From NCBI GenBank assembly GCA_964497515.1, contig CAZCCV010000033.1, positions 1 to 23,131 of the forward strand: DNA of 23,131 bases, in the 5' to 3' direction. Of the stretch, positions 1-6,457 are shown in pieces. A model generated the notes under the pieces. The model did no database searches. It was not told where the DNA came from and was given only the letters and a program-made list of their open reading frames with translations. Origin of the DNA: CAZCCV01 sp964497515 (GTDB taxonomy: Bacteria; Armatimonadota; UBA5829; DTLH01). How positions within the stretch are numbered: position 1 is the first letter of the stretch; each line of letters starts with the position of its first letter. Both the position numbers and the translations under genes were made by a program.

Positions 1-787
1 CCGCCTTGAACCTGGTCTTCTGCTCGATGGCTTCGGTCTTCAACGACTCCCTGACAGGCATCTTACCGACTTCCTCATCCGGGACGAGCAATATCTCCGT
101 GATGTCGGCGGAAGCGGTGAGAAGGATGCCCCCGGTGCCGTAGTTCTTTATGACACCCTTCGTGCGAAGCTCCGACCTCGTCTCAGGGTCGAGGTCCCAG
201 TCGCGCATGTCATTGAACCGCCGACCACGCATCACGATGTACTTGACCGAAAGCTCCAGGTCCTCGATGATGGAGATAGCTTCATTCAGAGCGTCATCGG
301 TGAGCTTCCCTCCGGTCACCTCGACGGTGTTCGCCGCTGGGATCGCCGCCGAGAGGACTGTGAGGGTTCTCTTGTCGATCTCCTTGCGAATCTCGTCCGC
401 TGCAGAGGTCTGAATGTCCATGAGCGTCCCAATGTTCCCGTTCTTGAGCACGCTTACGTCCACCATAGGTGTCGAGTGGATCCTGTGGGTCGGGAATTCC
501 ACCTCGTCCTGTCCCAACTCCTGCTCTCTCGCTTCACCTTCGTTGCTTATCCAGTAAGCTTTGACCTTCGGCTTCTTCTGGTAGACCGGGCGCTCTCCCT
601 TGGGAAGAGTGTGCTGCGTTAGGAGAAGCGAGGTTATCTCCTTCCTCTTTATCTCCTGCTCGATAGGCTCGGCGATGGCTGCGGCAAGCGCGCGCATCCC
701 TTCGGGAGACTCGAGGGCCTCGCTCATAAGGCGGGCCATCGCCTCCATATATTCCTGGCTGTGAATGTTCACTTCCTTTGTTTCCAA
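1..787 (-). CDS. Phage major capsid protein (partial, C-terminus beyond window)
   Basis: The frame is open without a stop from 787 to the window edge, about 262 codons. Translation begins M-ETKEVNIHSQEYMEAMARL and continues with an E/K-rich helix, then segments such as KVKAYWISNEGEAREQE, PMVDVSVLKNGNIGTLMDIQ, KEIDKRTLTVLSAAIPAA and VKYIVMRGRRFNDMRDWDLD. The helical N-terminal arm, the long 'spine' helix and a beta-rich P-domain-like stretch fit HK97-fold major capsid proteins. I chose the TTG at 787 because AAAGGAGG lies 5 nt upstream; an in-frame GTG at 790 would be too close to that site. It is the third gene of a protease-scaffold, decoration, capsid series, the order found in lambda (C/Nu3, D, E), and that context carries much of the call. 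The role would be to form the procapsid shell. The exact capsid family was not identified, and an encapsulin-like use is possible but unlikely next to a maturation protease. Confidence 0.75.
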   Translation of the reverse strand, partial: METKEVNIHSQEYMEAMARLMSEALESPEGMRALAAAIAEPIEQEIKRKEITSLLLTQHTLPKGERPVYQKKPKVKAYWISNEGEAREQELGQDEVEFPTHRIHSTPMVDVSVLKNGNIGTLMDIQTSAADEIRKEIDKRTLTVLSAAIPAANTVEVTGGKLTDDALNEAISIIEDLELSVKYIVMRGRRFNDMRDWDLDPETRSELRTKGVIKNYGTGGILLTASADITEILLVPDEEVGKMPVRESLKTEAIEQKTRFKA

Positions 788-798
788 CACTCCCTCCT

Positions 799-1161
799 TT
801 AGATAAGCAGGCGGAACTTGAGCGTCCCGCTCGATACCGAAACAGCCCTGGCGACCACCTCGTCGCCTTCCGATACGCCCGCTGTGAGCCTGCCGTTCTC
901 GGAGACCTTTAGATCGTCACCGGCGTTGATCGTGCCTTCGAAGACATCGGTCTCGTAGATGCCGCCCATGCAGAAGATGCCCGGCATCTCGCCTGACTTG
1001 TAGTCCCTGATGAGCACGCCAAACGATTTGGCGGTCGGATCGGTATTGACGGCAAACAGATCGTTTCCGACCAGCTTCACGAACTGTCCGCACGAACCCG
1101 CACCCTGCATGTAGCCGTCACCGTATGCAAGGCCGCGATGATTGGGGTTAAGAAATGCCAC
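799..1161 (-). CDS. Probable phage head decoration (capsid cement) protein
   Basis: The protein has 120 residues, starting VAFLNPNHRGLAYGDGYMQG. A longer frame reaches 1212, but the GTG at 1161 is preceded by CGAGGAGG at good spacing and avoids overlap with the upstream protease gene, leaving a 13-bp gap. The body is beta-rich with many small turns (FAVNTDPTAKSFGVLIRDYK, FEGTINAGDDLKVSENGRLT, GDEVVARAVSVSSGTLKFRL). It has no catalytic motif or membrane segment. A small beta-barrel protein encoded between a maturation protease and the major capsid protein is, by position and shape, most likely a trimeric decoration protein that clamps the expanded shell, comparable to lambda gpD or the DUF2190 type. 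It ends 11 bp before the capsid start, so the two are probably co-translated. The family call rests mainly on context. Confidence 0.6.
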   Translation of the reverse strand: MAFLNPNHRGLAYGDGYMQGAGSCGQFVKLVGNDLFAVNTDPTAKSFGVLIRDYKSGEMPGIFCMGGIYETDVFEGTINAGDDLKVSENGRLTAGVSEGDEVVARAVSVSSGTLKFRLLI

Positions 1162-1174
1162 GTTTTCCTCCTCG

Positions 1175-2767
1175 TTAGTTTCTGTTGCCGGATGCAGCGC
1201 CGACTCGCTCACGATAGGCAGTCATAAAGCCGTCGCGGAGCCTGTCCTCAAGGGATGATTTCCTGTCATCAACATCAAGCGGACGTACACCCGCGTCGGC
1301 GCGAAGTTGGCGTTCTGCCTGAGCAGATTCCGGCTTGGACTTTCCGTCGCCGCCGTTGTTTTTCGTGTCCGCATCAGTTTTCGAGCACGCCGACCCTTCG
1401 ACATTGCTCAGGGCATGCTTTGCCTGTATTGCCCTGTCGAAAGCGGCTTCGGTCGCGGCGAAGGCATCGTCCGAAAGCTCCGCGAGCCGCGCGAGTTCCT
1501 TCTCCCGCTCCCCGTCGGATGCGAAAGCCATTCCCGACTTCTCCAGCTTCTCTATGAGCTTCTCAGCACGGGACTTGTTCGCGGCTGCTTTGCTTTCCGC
1601 TTCAAGCTCATCGATCCGCTTCTGAAGCTCAAGCAACTGGTTCTTCAATTCCTTGTTCTCCGCCTCAAGCTCCCTCACTCGGGTCTTATCGTCTGCCGAT
1701 GCGTCGTCTCCACCGGCGGATGTATCCTTCTTTGCAGCGTCCTGGCGCTGCTCGTCAGACTTGTCCTTATCGTGGTCTTCCACTCTGTCGCCTCCTGAAG
1801 TTGGTATATCGGTCTGCCTCTCATCGGAGGCGACCTGGGTAATCTTTGCGTTCTCGTCAGCGCCTTTTCGGTCGAGCAGTCCGAGGCCGGTGAACGTTAC
1901 CCCGTGCAGTGTCTCGAATACGGGCTTCCCCTGATACTCGCCGCCCTTGTATTTACGGAGATGGACGCAGTAGTCGGACTTCGATGTGACGGTTTTCCCG
2001 CAGATAGAGCACTCACCGGACTCGTAGTCGCACTCCATCGAGACCTGGGAGATAATCCCTCGCTTCATAAGCTTGTAGGCGAGCGCGGCGGTGGGGGTGT
2101 CCGCTACATAAAGCTCGCCCACGCACTCCACCCGGCCGCCCGACTCGTCTTCTACGAAGTCGGAAGAGACGATACCTCCGACGATGTCGGTCAGATCCTG
2201 AGAGTGCTTCAGGTCTATCTTCTTGTTTATGGCCGTAGTGTATCTTGCCTCCAGCTCGTCCGGCGTGAAATGGTCGCCGTTCCTGTTGGTTCCAGCCCGG
2301 CACATCACAAATCCGAACTGCGGATCACCAGCATTGGGGTTCAGGTCAACCGCCTCGGTAGAGAGTCTGTCTGTGACATTCAGACTCACTTCCACGGGGA
2401 TTGTCGTGTGGCAGTTTGAAACACCCGCCGAAGCAGTTGACCTGGAAGCCTGCCTGGAACCCGATGCTATGAAAAGAAGCTCGCGCGCGTTCTTGCCTTC
2501 ACCTTCTCTGCCGAGCACGATGTTGTACTCGACCTCCATCCCCTTGACCTGGACCTGTCTAAACCGGTCTGCGAAGATACCTTTGATCTCCTTCTCGGTA
2601 GGGAACGCTCGGTCGCGGTAGGACATGATGACGGTTTTGTATTTGCCGTGCGCCTCTGACGCGAGATTTTCTATGAGAGATCGTATGCTGTCGCGGTCAT
2701 AGTGCGTTCGCGACTTGTAGCTTTTGCGGTTATCGTCAAGAAGCTCCTTGTCCGCCCAGCGGTTCAT
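1175..2767 (-). CDS. Phage head maturation protease fused to scaffold
   Basis: The protein has 530 residues in three parts. Residues 1-120 are a charged N-terminal region with no recognised motif. Residues 140-305 resemble prohead proteases (S78/U35-like): GFVMCRAGTNRNGDHFTPDE, DLKHSQ with candidate catalytic His188, and GIISQVSMECDY with candidate Ser240 or Ser243. Within this part C253, C256, C267 and H269 form CxxC-x10-CxH, which could bind zinc. Residues 310-530 are a hydrophilic, low-complexity region with a coiled coil at about 361-410 (RELEAENKELKNQLLELQK), typical of an internal scaffold that the protease digests. Such fusions are known in Mu gpI/Z and lambda C/Nu3. The ATG has GAGGG 4 nt upstream and overlaps the stop of a short upstream frame (ATGA). 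It would shape the procapsid and then process it. No portal or terminase gene is seen upstream. Confidence 0.72.
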   Translation of the reverse strand: MNRWADKELLDDNRKSYKSRTHYDRDSIRSLIENLASEAHGKYKTVIMSYRDRAFPTEKEIKGIFADRFRQVQVKGMEVEYNIVLGREGEGKNARELLFIASGSRQASRSTASAGVSNCHTTIPVEVSLNVTDRLSTEAVDLNPNAGDPQFGFVMCRAGTNRNGDHFTPDELEARYTTAINKKIDLKHSQDLTDIVGGIVSSDFVEDESGGRVECVGELYVADTPTAALAYKLMKRGIISQVSMECDYESGECSICGKTVTSKSDYCVHLRKYKGGEYQGKPVFETLHGVTFTGLGLLDRKGADENAKITQVASDERQTDIPTSGGDRVEDHDKDKSDEQRQDAAKKDTSAGGDDASADDKTRVRELEAENKELKNQLLELQKRIDELEAESKAAANKSRAEKLIEKLEKSGMAFASDGEREKELARLAELSDDAFAATEAAFDRAIQAKHALSNVEGSACSKTDADTKNNGGDGKSKPESAQAERQLRADAGVRPLDVDDRKSSLEDRLRDGFMTAYRERVGAASGNRN

Positions 2768-2859
2768 AAGGCCCTCGACGAAGTGGAGGAGATGTTACCT
2801 CCGCAACAATCGTCAGGGAGATTCTCTGAAGTCCAAAGGATGAAGAATTCCCTCTTCAT
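2764..2859 (-). CDS. Short ORF at the phage/chromosome junction, possible 3' remnant
   Basis: This 31-codon frame (MKREFFILWTSENLPDDCCG at its start) ends in TTATGA, overlapping the ATG of the protease gene by four bases, the arrangement expected for the end of a portal-like gene translated just before it. The frame is closed upstream by TAG about 35 bases before the ATG, and no convincing ribosome site is seen. I do not recognise the peptide. It may be the stub of a deleted phage gene or chance. The rest of the gap up to 2915 holds no other signal I can support. Confidence 0.2.
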   Translation of the reverse strand: MKREFFILWTSENLPDDCCGGNISSTSSRAL

Positions 2860-2915
2860 CACACCACGGAAAGAGCTTGAACCCTATCCTGAAAACCAGA
2901 CAGCACTAGATCATT

Positions 2916-3407
2916 CTATATGTTGACCAATTCGTTGCCTTCGTCTACCAAGACAACTATTTTCTTGTGATTGCCTACTGTTCTACTCGCTGTGCCGTAG
3001 AGCACCTGAATAGCGATCACGATGAACACTACGTCCCTTGCAATTAAAGTCCAGCCAACCGAGGTGTGCGATTTGGAAAGGGTAAAGCACCCACATTTGA
3101 TGTCCAATCCTCGTGCCATTGCCAATCCAGCCGCTATGATGAACATCAGATTCAGAATAACCGAAAGGAATGCTGACTGCCTAAGCTGTGTGCCCGATAA
3201 TATAGACAGACCTACCAGAAGCTCCACCCAGGGAAGAATGATTGTGAAGACGTTGACCGAAGTTACAGGAAGTATCCGAAAGGCCGCGACAGCATCGGAG
3301 AAATCACTCGGATCCCCCATCTTCCCTAGAGCGGCGAAGATGAAAACTGCCGCCATTACAACTCGACAGATGAGTGTAAGATATTGGCTTGCAAGAGCAT
3401 TTCTCAT
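2916..3407 (-). CDS. MauE/DoxX-type redox-associated membrane protein
   Basis: The protein has 163 residues with four hydrophobic helices: about 9-27 (LICRVVMAAVFIFAALGKM), 52-70 (VFTIILPWVELLVGLSIL), 78-97 (AFLSVILNLMFIIAAGLAM) and 120-140 (LIARDVVFIVIAIQVLYG). LGKM after helix 1, PWVELLVG in helix 2 and the KCGCF motif after helix 3 are typical of the MauE branch of the DoxX-like superfamily. MauE supports disulfide formation in methylamine dehydrogenase maturation, and relatives sit beside thiol-redox genes. The ATG follows the TAG of the rhodanese gene with no gap, and the AAGGAG inside that gene's end serves as its ribosome site, so the two are translationally coupled. It probably passes electrons or thiol equivalents across the membrane for its neighbours; the actual substrate is unknown. 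Confidence 0.72.
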   Translation of the reverse strand: MRNALASQYLTLICRVVMAAVFIFAALGKMGDPSDFSDAVAAFRILPVTSVNVFTIILPWVELLVGLSILSGTQLRQSAFLSVILNLMFIIAAGLAMARGLDIKCGCFTLSKSHTSVGWTLIARDVVFIVIAIQVLYGTASRTVGNHKKIVVLVDEGNELVNI

Positions 3408-4178
3408 CTATCTCATCTCCTTCTTAACAGTTGGATATCCAGCACTTTTCCATCCGGGAAGACCCTCGAGAAATATCACAACATTGGTATGTCCTCTTGC
3501 AACAAGTGCATCGGCAAGAGCTATGGCTTCAGTGCACTCCAGGTCGCTGCAATAGGTGACGATTACCTTATCCTTCGGCACGTTTCCCAAGACTTTTTCA
3601 TATAACTCGTCGATCTTCTCGCAGAAAAGATTGACAGCACTCGGTATGTGCTCAGCACTGAAATCAATCGGCAACCTGCCGTCAAGGAATAGAGCCGCGT
3701 TCTTATCGTGCAGTGACTTGGCATCCTCCAGTGTTGTGAAAAGAGCTTCCACATTCTTTGGCTTTTCCAGGGTGTTTGCGGGCTGGATCACGATCTTTGA
3801 CTCCGATGGAGTCTGCTCATCGGCTCGTGACTTTACCTGTGATATAACCGACTGCTCTGCTTTCATACCGATCTTCGGAACGGAATGGTTGCCTGGTTCA
3901 GGAGATTCCAATGAACCTTGAGTAACGATTTCTATATCACTCATCGGCTGATCTGAAACCGTCTTTGGTGCTGGAATCACAGGGCTTTTTTGTGATCCTG
4001 CCAGGATATCAGCAGCTGTTATGTAAGACCTTGTCTCGCGAAGCGGCTTACGAATAAGCGGAAGACCATCAGGCCGGAGCATATTAGCCGTAAGTCCCAT
4101 TCCAGCACCAAGCAGCAATATTGCAAGCATTCCCGGCACCAGCCTGCCCAAACTATGAAATATCTTTTTCTTACTCAT
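3408..4178 (-). CDS. Membrane-anchored rhodanese-domain protein
   Basis: The protein has 256 residues. Residues 10-31 (GRLVPGMLAILLLGAGMGLT) form a single membrane anchor. Residues 40-140 are a polar, probably extracytoplasmic linker. Residues 145-253 are a rhodanese domain: FTTLEDAKSLHDKNAALFLD, DGRLP, EHIPSAVNLF (the usual H-I-P-G/S-A), then VIVTYCSDLECTEAIALADA, in which the first Cys sits where the persulfide-carrying Cys is expected, and ending VVIFLEGLPGWKSAGYPTV. The family transfers sulfane sulfur; the CSDLEC loop, with a second Cys, differs from the common CxxGxRS loop and may favour a thiol/disulfide role. Its ATG overlaps the end of the metallophosphatase gene by eight bases (ATGAGTAA), and its stop touches the MauE start. 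Rhodanese plus MauE plus DUF1573-like neighbours point to a periplasmic sulfur or thiol pathway. Confidence 0.75.
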   Translation of the reverse strand: MSKKKIFHSLGRLVPGMLAILLLGAGMGLTANMLRPDGLPLIRKPLRETRSYITAADILAGSQKSPVIPAPKTVSDQPMSDIEIVTQGSLESPEPGNHSVPKIGMKAEQSVISQVKSRADEQTPSESKIVIQPANTLEKPKNVEALFTTLEDAKSLHDKNAALFLDGRLPIDFSAEHIPSAVNLFCEKIDELYEKVLGNVPKDKVIVTYCSDLECTEAIALADALVARGHTNVVIFLEGLPGWKSAGYPTVKKEMR

Positions 4179-5388
4179 CTACAACATTCCCAAATACAAG
4201 CAGATTGAGCACCGGCTCATCCGGCAGAGAGAGCTTGAATGACAGAGTCTCAAGAACTCTGCCTGTGGCATTGCCTGCGTCTATTGTTACCTTAATCCTA
4301 TAGCTACCATCAGGGGAGCGTGTCCACTCAGAAGCGTTAACGCGTTCTCCAGAGGAGTAGGCTTTGCTTATCATAACATCCTCTACTCCGCTGGGAGTCA
4401 GGATAACATGCTCTTCTTTTTTGGAGCTTTTCTTGATGGTGCCGAAATTGAGGCTTGCTGGAGAGAAAGACGCAAGTATCCGTGGTCTTTTTATGAAGTC
4501 ATCGATCTGTCTTTTTACTTCCTCGTCCTCGGCAATGCTCTTATCTATGGTGATCAGACGGGTCGAAATGCTTATCAGATTGTCTGCGAGCTTCTCTGCA
4601 TCTATCACACCAATCGCACGACCCTGTACTGATGTGGGGACAATATGCGTCTTTCCGATTACTTCCGTCTTTTACAGCGGCATCTTGGTTACTCCAGCTA
4701 TAACTATATCGGGAGCGCCGAGTTTATTGCCCCAACGCTCCTGCCAATCCTTCGAGACAATCTCACCCTGGTCCAAGAGTATCAGAAGATCACAAGAATC
4801 GCGAGCTATTTTATAATTGGAGTAGAATTGCTGCAGTATTTCAGATGAGACGTTTTTATTGGTAGAGTGGGCGTTGTAGGAAACTATGCCAACTGTTAAG
4901 CCGTTTACAGATTTGGTGATATAAGGATGTGTTGAGTCCGGCAGGATTGATGCTGTATCTACTACCTTCAGCCCATGTTTCGCAGTGGATTGAAGGAACT
5001 CTTCTGCCATACCAATATCAAGTGCGCCCATGCCCACGGCAGAATACTTCAACCCAGACATAAGAGACACTACGATACCGATATTAGCACGTGTGTTTGA
5101 GATGTTACCGCTGTCGATGATCAGGCAGTGTGGATTCTCGCTGACCAGGCTGGATATGGCAGTTGCACGTCGAGCAAGTCCTCCAAGATATCGGCCGCTG
5201 CAGTTGCAGGGCTCAAGATAGCCGACGGTATCATTTGTGTATATGATACGGATCTCTCCTGTTTGGATATCCGAACTCGTTGCTCCACCGACTAGATTCG
5301 GTGAAATCAGAAGCATATATATAAGAATGGCGGCCGTGCAGAGCAATTTACCGCAAGCCAGCCGCCGTACAGTCGACAAGCAAAACAC
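4171..5388 (-). pseudogene. UshA-like metallophosphatase with DUF1573-like C-terminus, split by in-frame TAA
   Basis: Two open stretches (5388-4672 and 4608-4171) are in one frame, separated only by TAA at 4672-4674. The sequence across it, VIAGVTKMPL-stop-KTEVIGKTHIVP then VQGRAIGVIDAEKL, reads like the continuous end of a 5'-nucleotidase-type phosphatase domain. The N-terminus has a signal peptide (AILIYMLLISPNL), then IRIIYTNDTVGYLEPCNCSG and LGGLARRATA, typical of UshA relatives. The metal ligands look lost: TNDT-V instead of ND-H, DSGN instead of D-GD, GMGALD instead of GNHE, and GVTK instead of GHTH. It would therefore be a non-catalytic domain even if read through. The last ~100 residues (FSPASLNFGTIKKSSKKEEH onward) resemble DUF1573 domains. 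The GTG start has no clear ribosome site and lies 7 bp after the RCC1-like gene. The 3' end overlaps the rhodanese start. It may be a recent pseudogene, an assembly error or a readthrough gene. Confidence 0.65.
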
Positions 5389-5395
5389 TAAGCAA

Positions 5396-6364
5396 TCAGC
5401 GCTTTCTTTGTCGTAAAGTCATAGGCAGAAGACCAGCCAAACCACATGCTAAGGCGAGCATACTCGCAGGTTCGGGAACTGCTACGACAGCTATCGTATG
5501 ATCCCATCCTGCCGCCAGACTACTGAAAGCCATTCCAGCCGGTACATTTGTCTGGCCACGGTACGCAGGTCCTCCGTTGATAGCATTAATACCCCAGACT
5601 ACTACAGACCCATCGGATCTGCGTGCGAGGCTATAGTACCTTCCGGCAACGACCTCAGCAAAGCCAGCACCTGTTGGCGCTATCGATTCACCGTATGCAT
5701 TTTGTCCCCAGGCCACCACAGAGCCATCTGAACGCAAAGCCACACTGTGGCAATAACCGGCTGCAACTGCAACAAAATCATTTCCTTGAGGTACATTTGT
5801 TTCACCATAGCGGTTGCTGCCCCAGGCCGCTAAAGAACCGTCTGCTCTCAGAGCTACGCTGTGCCAACCGCCAGCGGCAACAGCTACGAAACTGTTGCCT
5901 ATAGGAACATTGGTTTGGCCGTGGCTGTTAGACCCCCATCCGATGAGCGAACCATCGGAACGTAAAGCTAGGCTGTGACCTCTTCCTGCGGAAATCATGC
6001 TAAAGTTATTGCCTGATGGTGCATTGGCTTGTCCTAACAGGTTATTACCCCATGCTGCAATGGAGCCATCGGCCCTTAAAGCCAAGCTGTGGCTCGCTCC
6101 TGCCGCTACCGCCACAAAGCTGCTTCCAATCGGCACATCTGTCTGTCCGGCACCGTTACTGCCCCATGCCACAATGGAACCGTCAGTTCGAAGAGCCAGA
6201 CTATGTATTCCGCCTGCCGCTACTGCAATAAAGTTGTCTCCACTTGGCACATTGGCTTGGCCATCGCTGTTATAACCCCACGAATATAGTGAGCCAGCAA
6301 AGGCGGCATTCCCAACAAGAACAACGCACAATATCAGTCCCAAGATAATGTTTAAGAGTCTCAT
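5396..6364 (-). CDS. Secreted RCC1-repeat beta-propeller with PEP-CTERM signal
   Basis: The protein has 322 residues. I chose the ATG at 6364 (MRLLNIILGLILCVVLVGNA, a clear signal peptide ending AAFA) because AAAGGAGA lies 8 nt before it; the open frame runs further upstream into a hairpin without a ribosome site. Seven tandem repeats of about 38-44 residues follow the pattern S-hydrophobic-AWGSN-xxGQTNVP-xG-xxFVAVAAG-xxHSLALR-xDG. Seven blades make a complete RCC1-type propeller; the last is diverged. The tail VPEPASMLALACGLAGLL followed by RQRKR is a textbook PEP-CTERM signal: PEP motif, transmembrane helix, basic end. It should therefore be exported, handled by an exosortase and displayed or anchored at the surface. 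The family binds proteins or ligands; the partner here is unknown. It lies downstream of an RHS gene and just upstream of the redox operon. Confidence 0.85.
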   Translation of the reverse strand: MRLLNIILGLILCVVLVGNAAFAGSLYSWGYNSDGQANVPSGDNFIAVAAGGIHSLALRTDGSIVAWGSNGAGQTDVPIGSSFVAVAAGASHSLALRADGSIAAWGNNLLGQANAPSGNNFSMISAGRGHSLALRSDGSLIGWGSNSHGQTNVPIGNSFVAVAAGGWHSVALRADGSLAAWGSNRYGETNVPQGNDFVAVAAGYCHSVALRSDGSVVAWGQNAYGESIAPTGAGFAEVVAGRYYSLARRSDGSVVVWGINAINGGPAYRGQTNVPAGMAFSSLAAGWDHTIAVVAVPEPASMLALACGLAGLLPMTLRQRKR

Positions 6365-6410
6365 TATGCCTGTCTCCTTTCTATTCAAATCTGATGTGAT
6401 ATTCTTAATA

Positions 6411-6447
6411 TGAGCCTGGTGCCAGAGTGATTCTTTCACCAGGCTCA
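6411..6447 (-). terminator. Perfect 11-bp hairpin between RHS gene and RCC1-like gene
   Basis: TGAGCCTGGTG at 6411-6421 pairs with CACCAGGCTCA at 6437-6447 around a 15-nt loop. It begins 10 bases after the RHS stop codon and ends before the ribosome site of the RCC1-like gene. On the minus strand the bases after the stem (TATTAAGAATATC) lack a proper U-run, so it may be a weak terminator, an RNA-stabilising 3' end or an attenuator that lowers expression of downstream genes. Confidence 0.45.
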
Positions 6448-6457
6448 GAAAATGCTT

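Noticed and set aside
799..1212. Longer start for the decoration protein at 1212
   Set aside because: It would overlap the protease gene, and the GTG at 1161 has an ideal ribosome site.
1307..2419. Several 90-170 codon plus-strand frames over the phage protease
   Set aside because: They overlap one another and a convincing minus-strand protease/scaffold gene in G+C-rich DNA, where long chance frames are common.
5500..6300. CRISPR-like or non-coding tandem repeat
   Set aside because: The ~115-bp periodicity is the coding repeat of the RCC1-like propeller; there are no short identical repeats with unique spacers.
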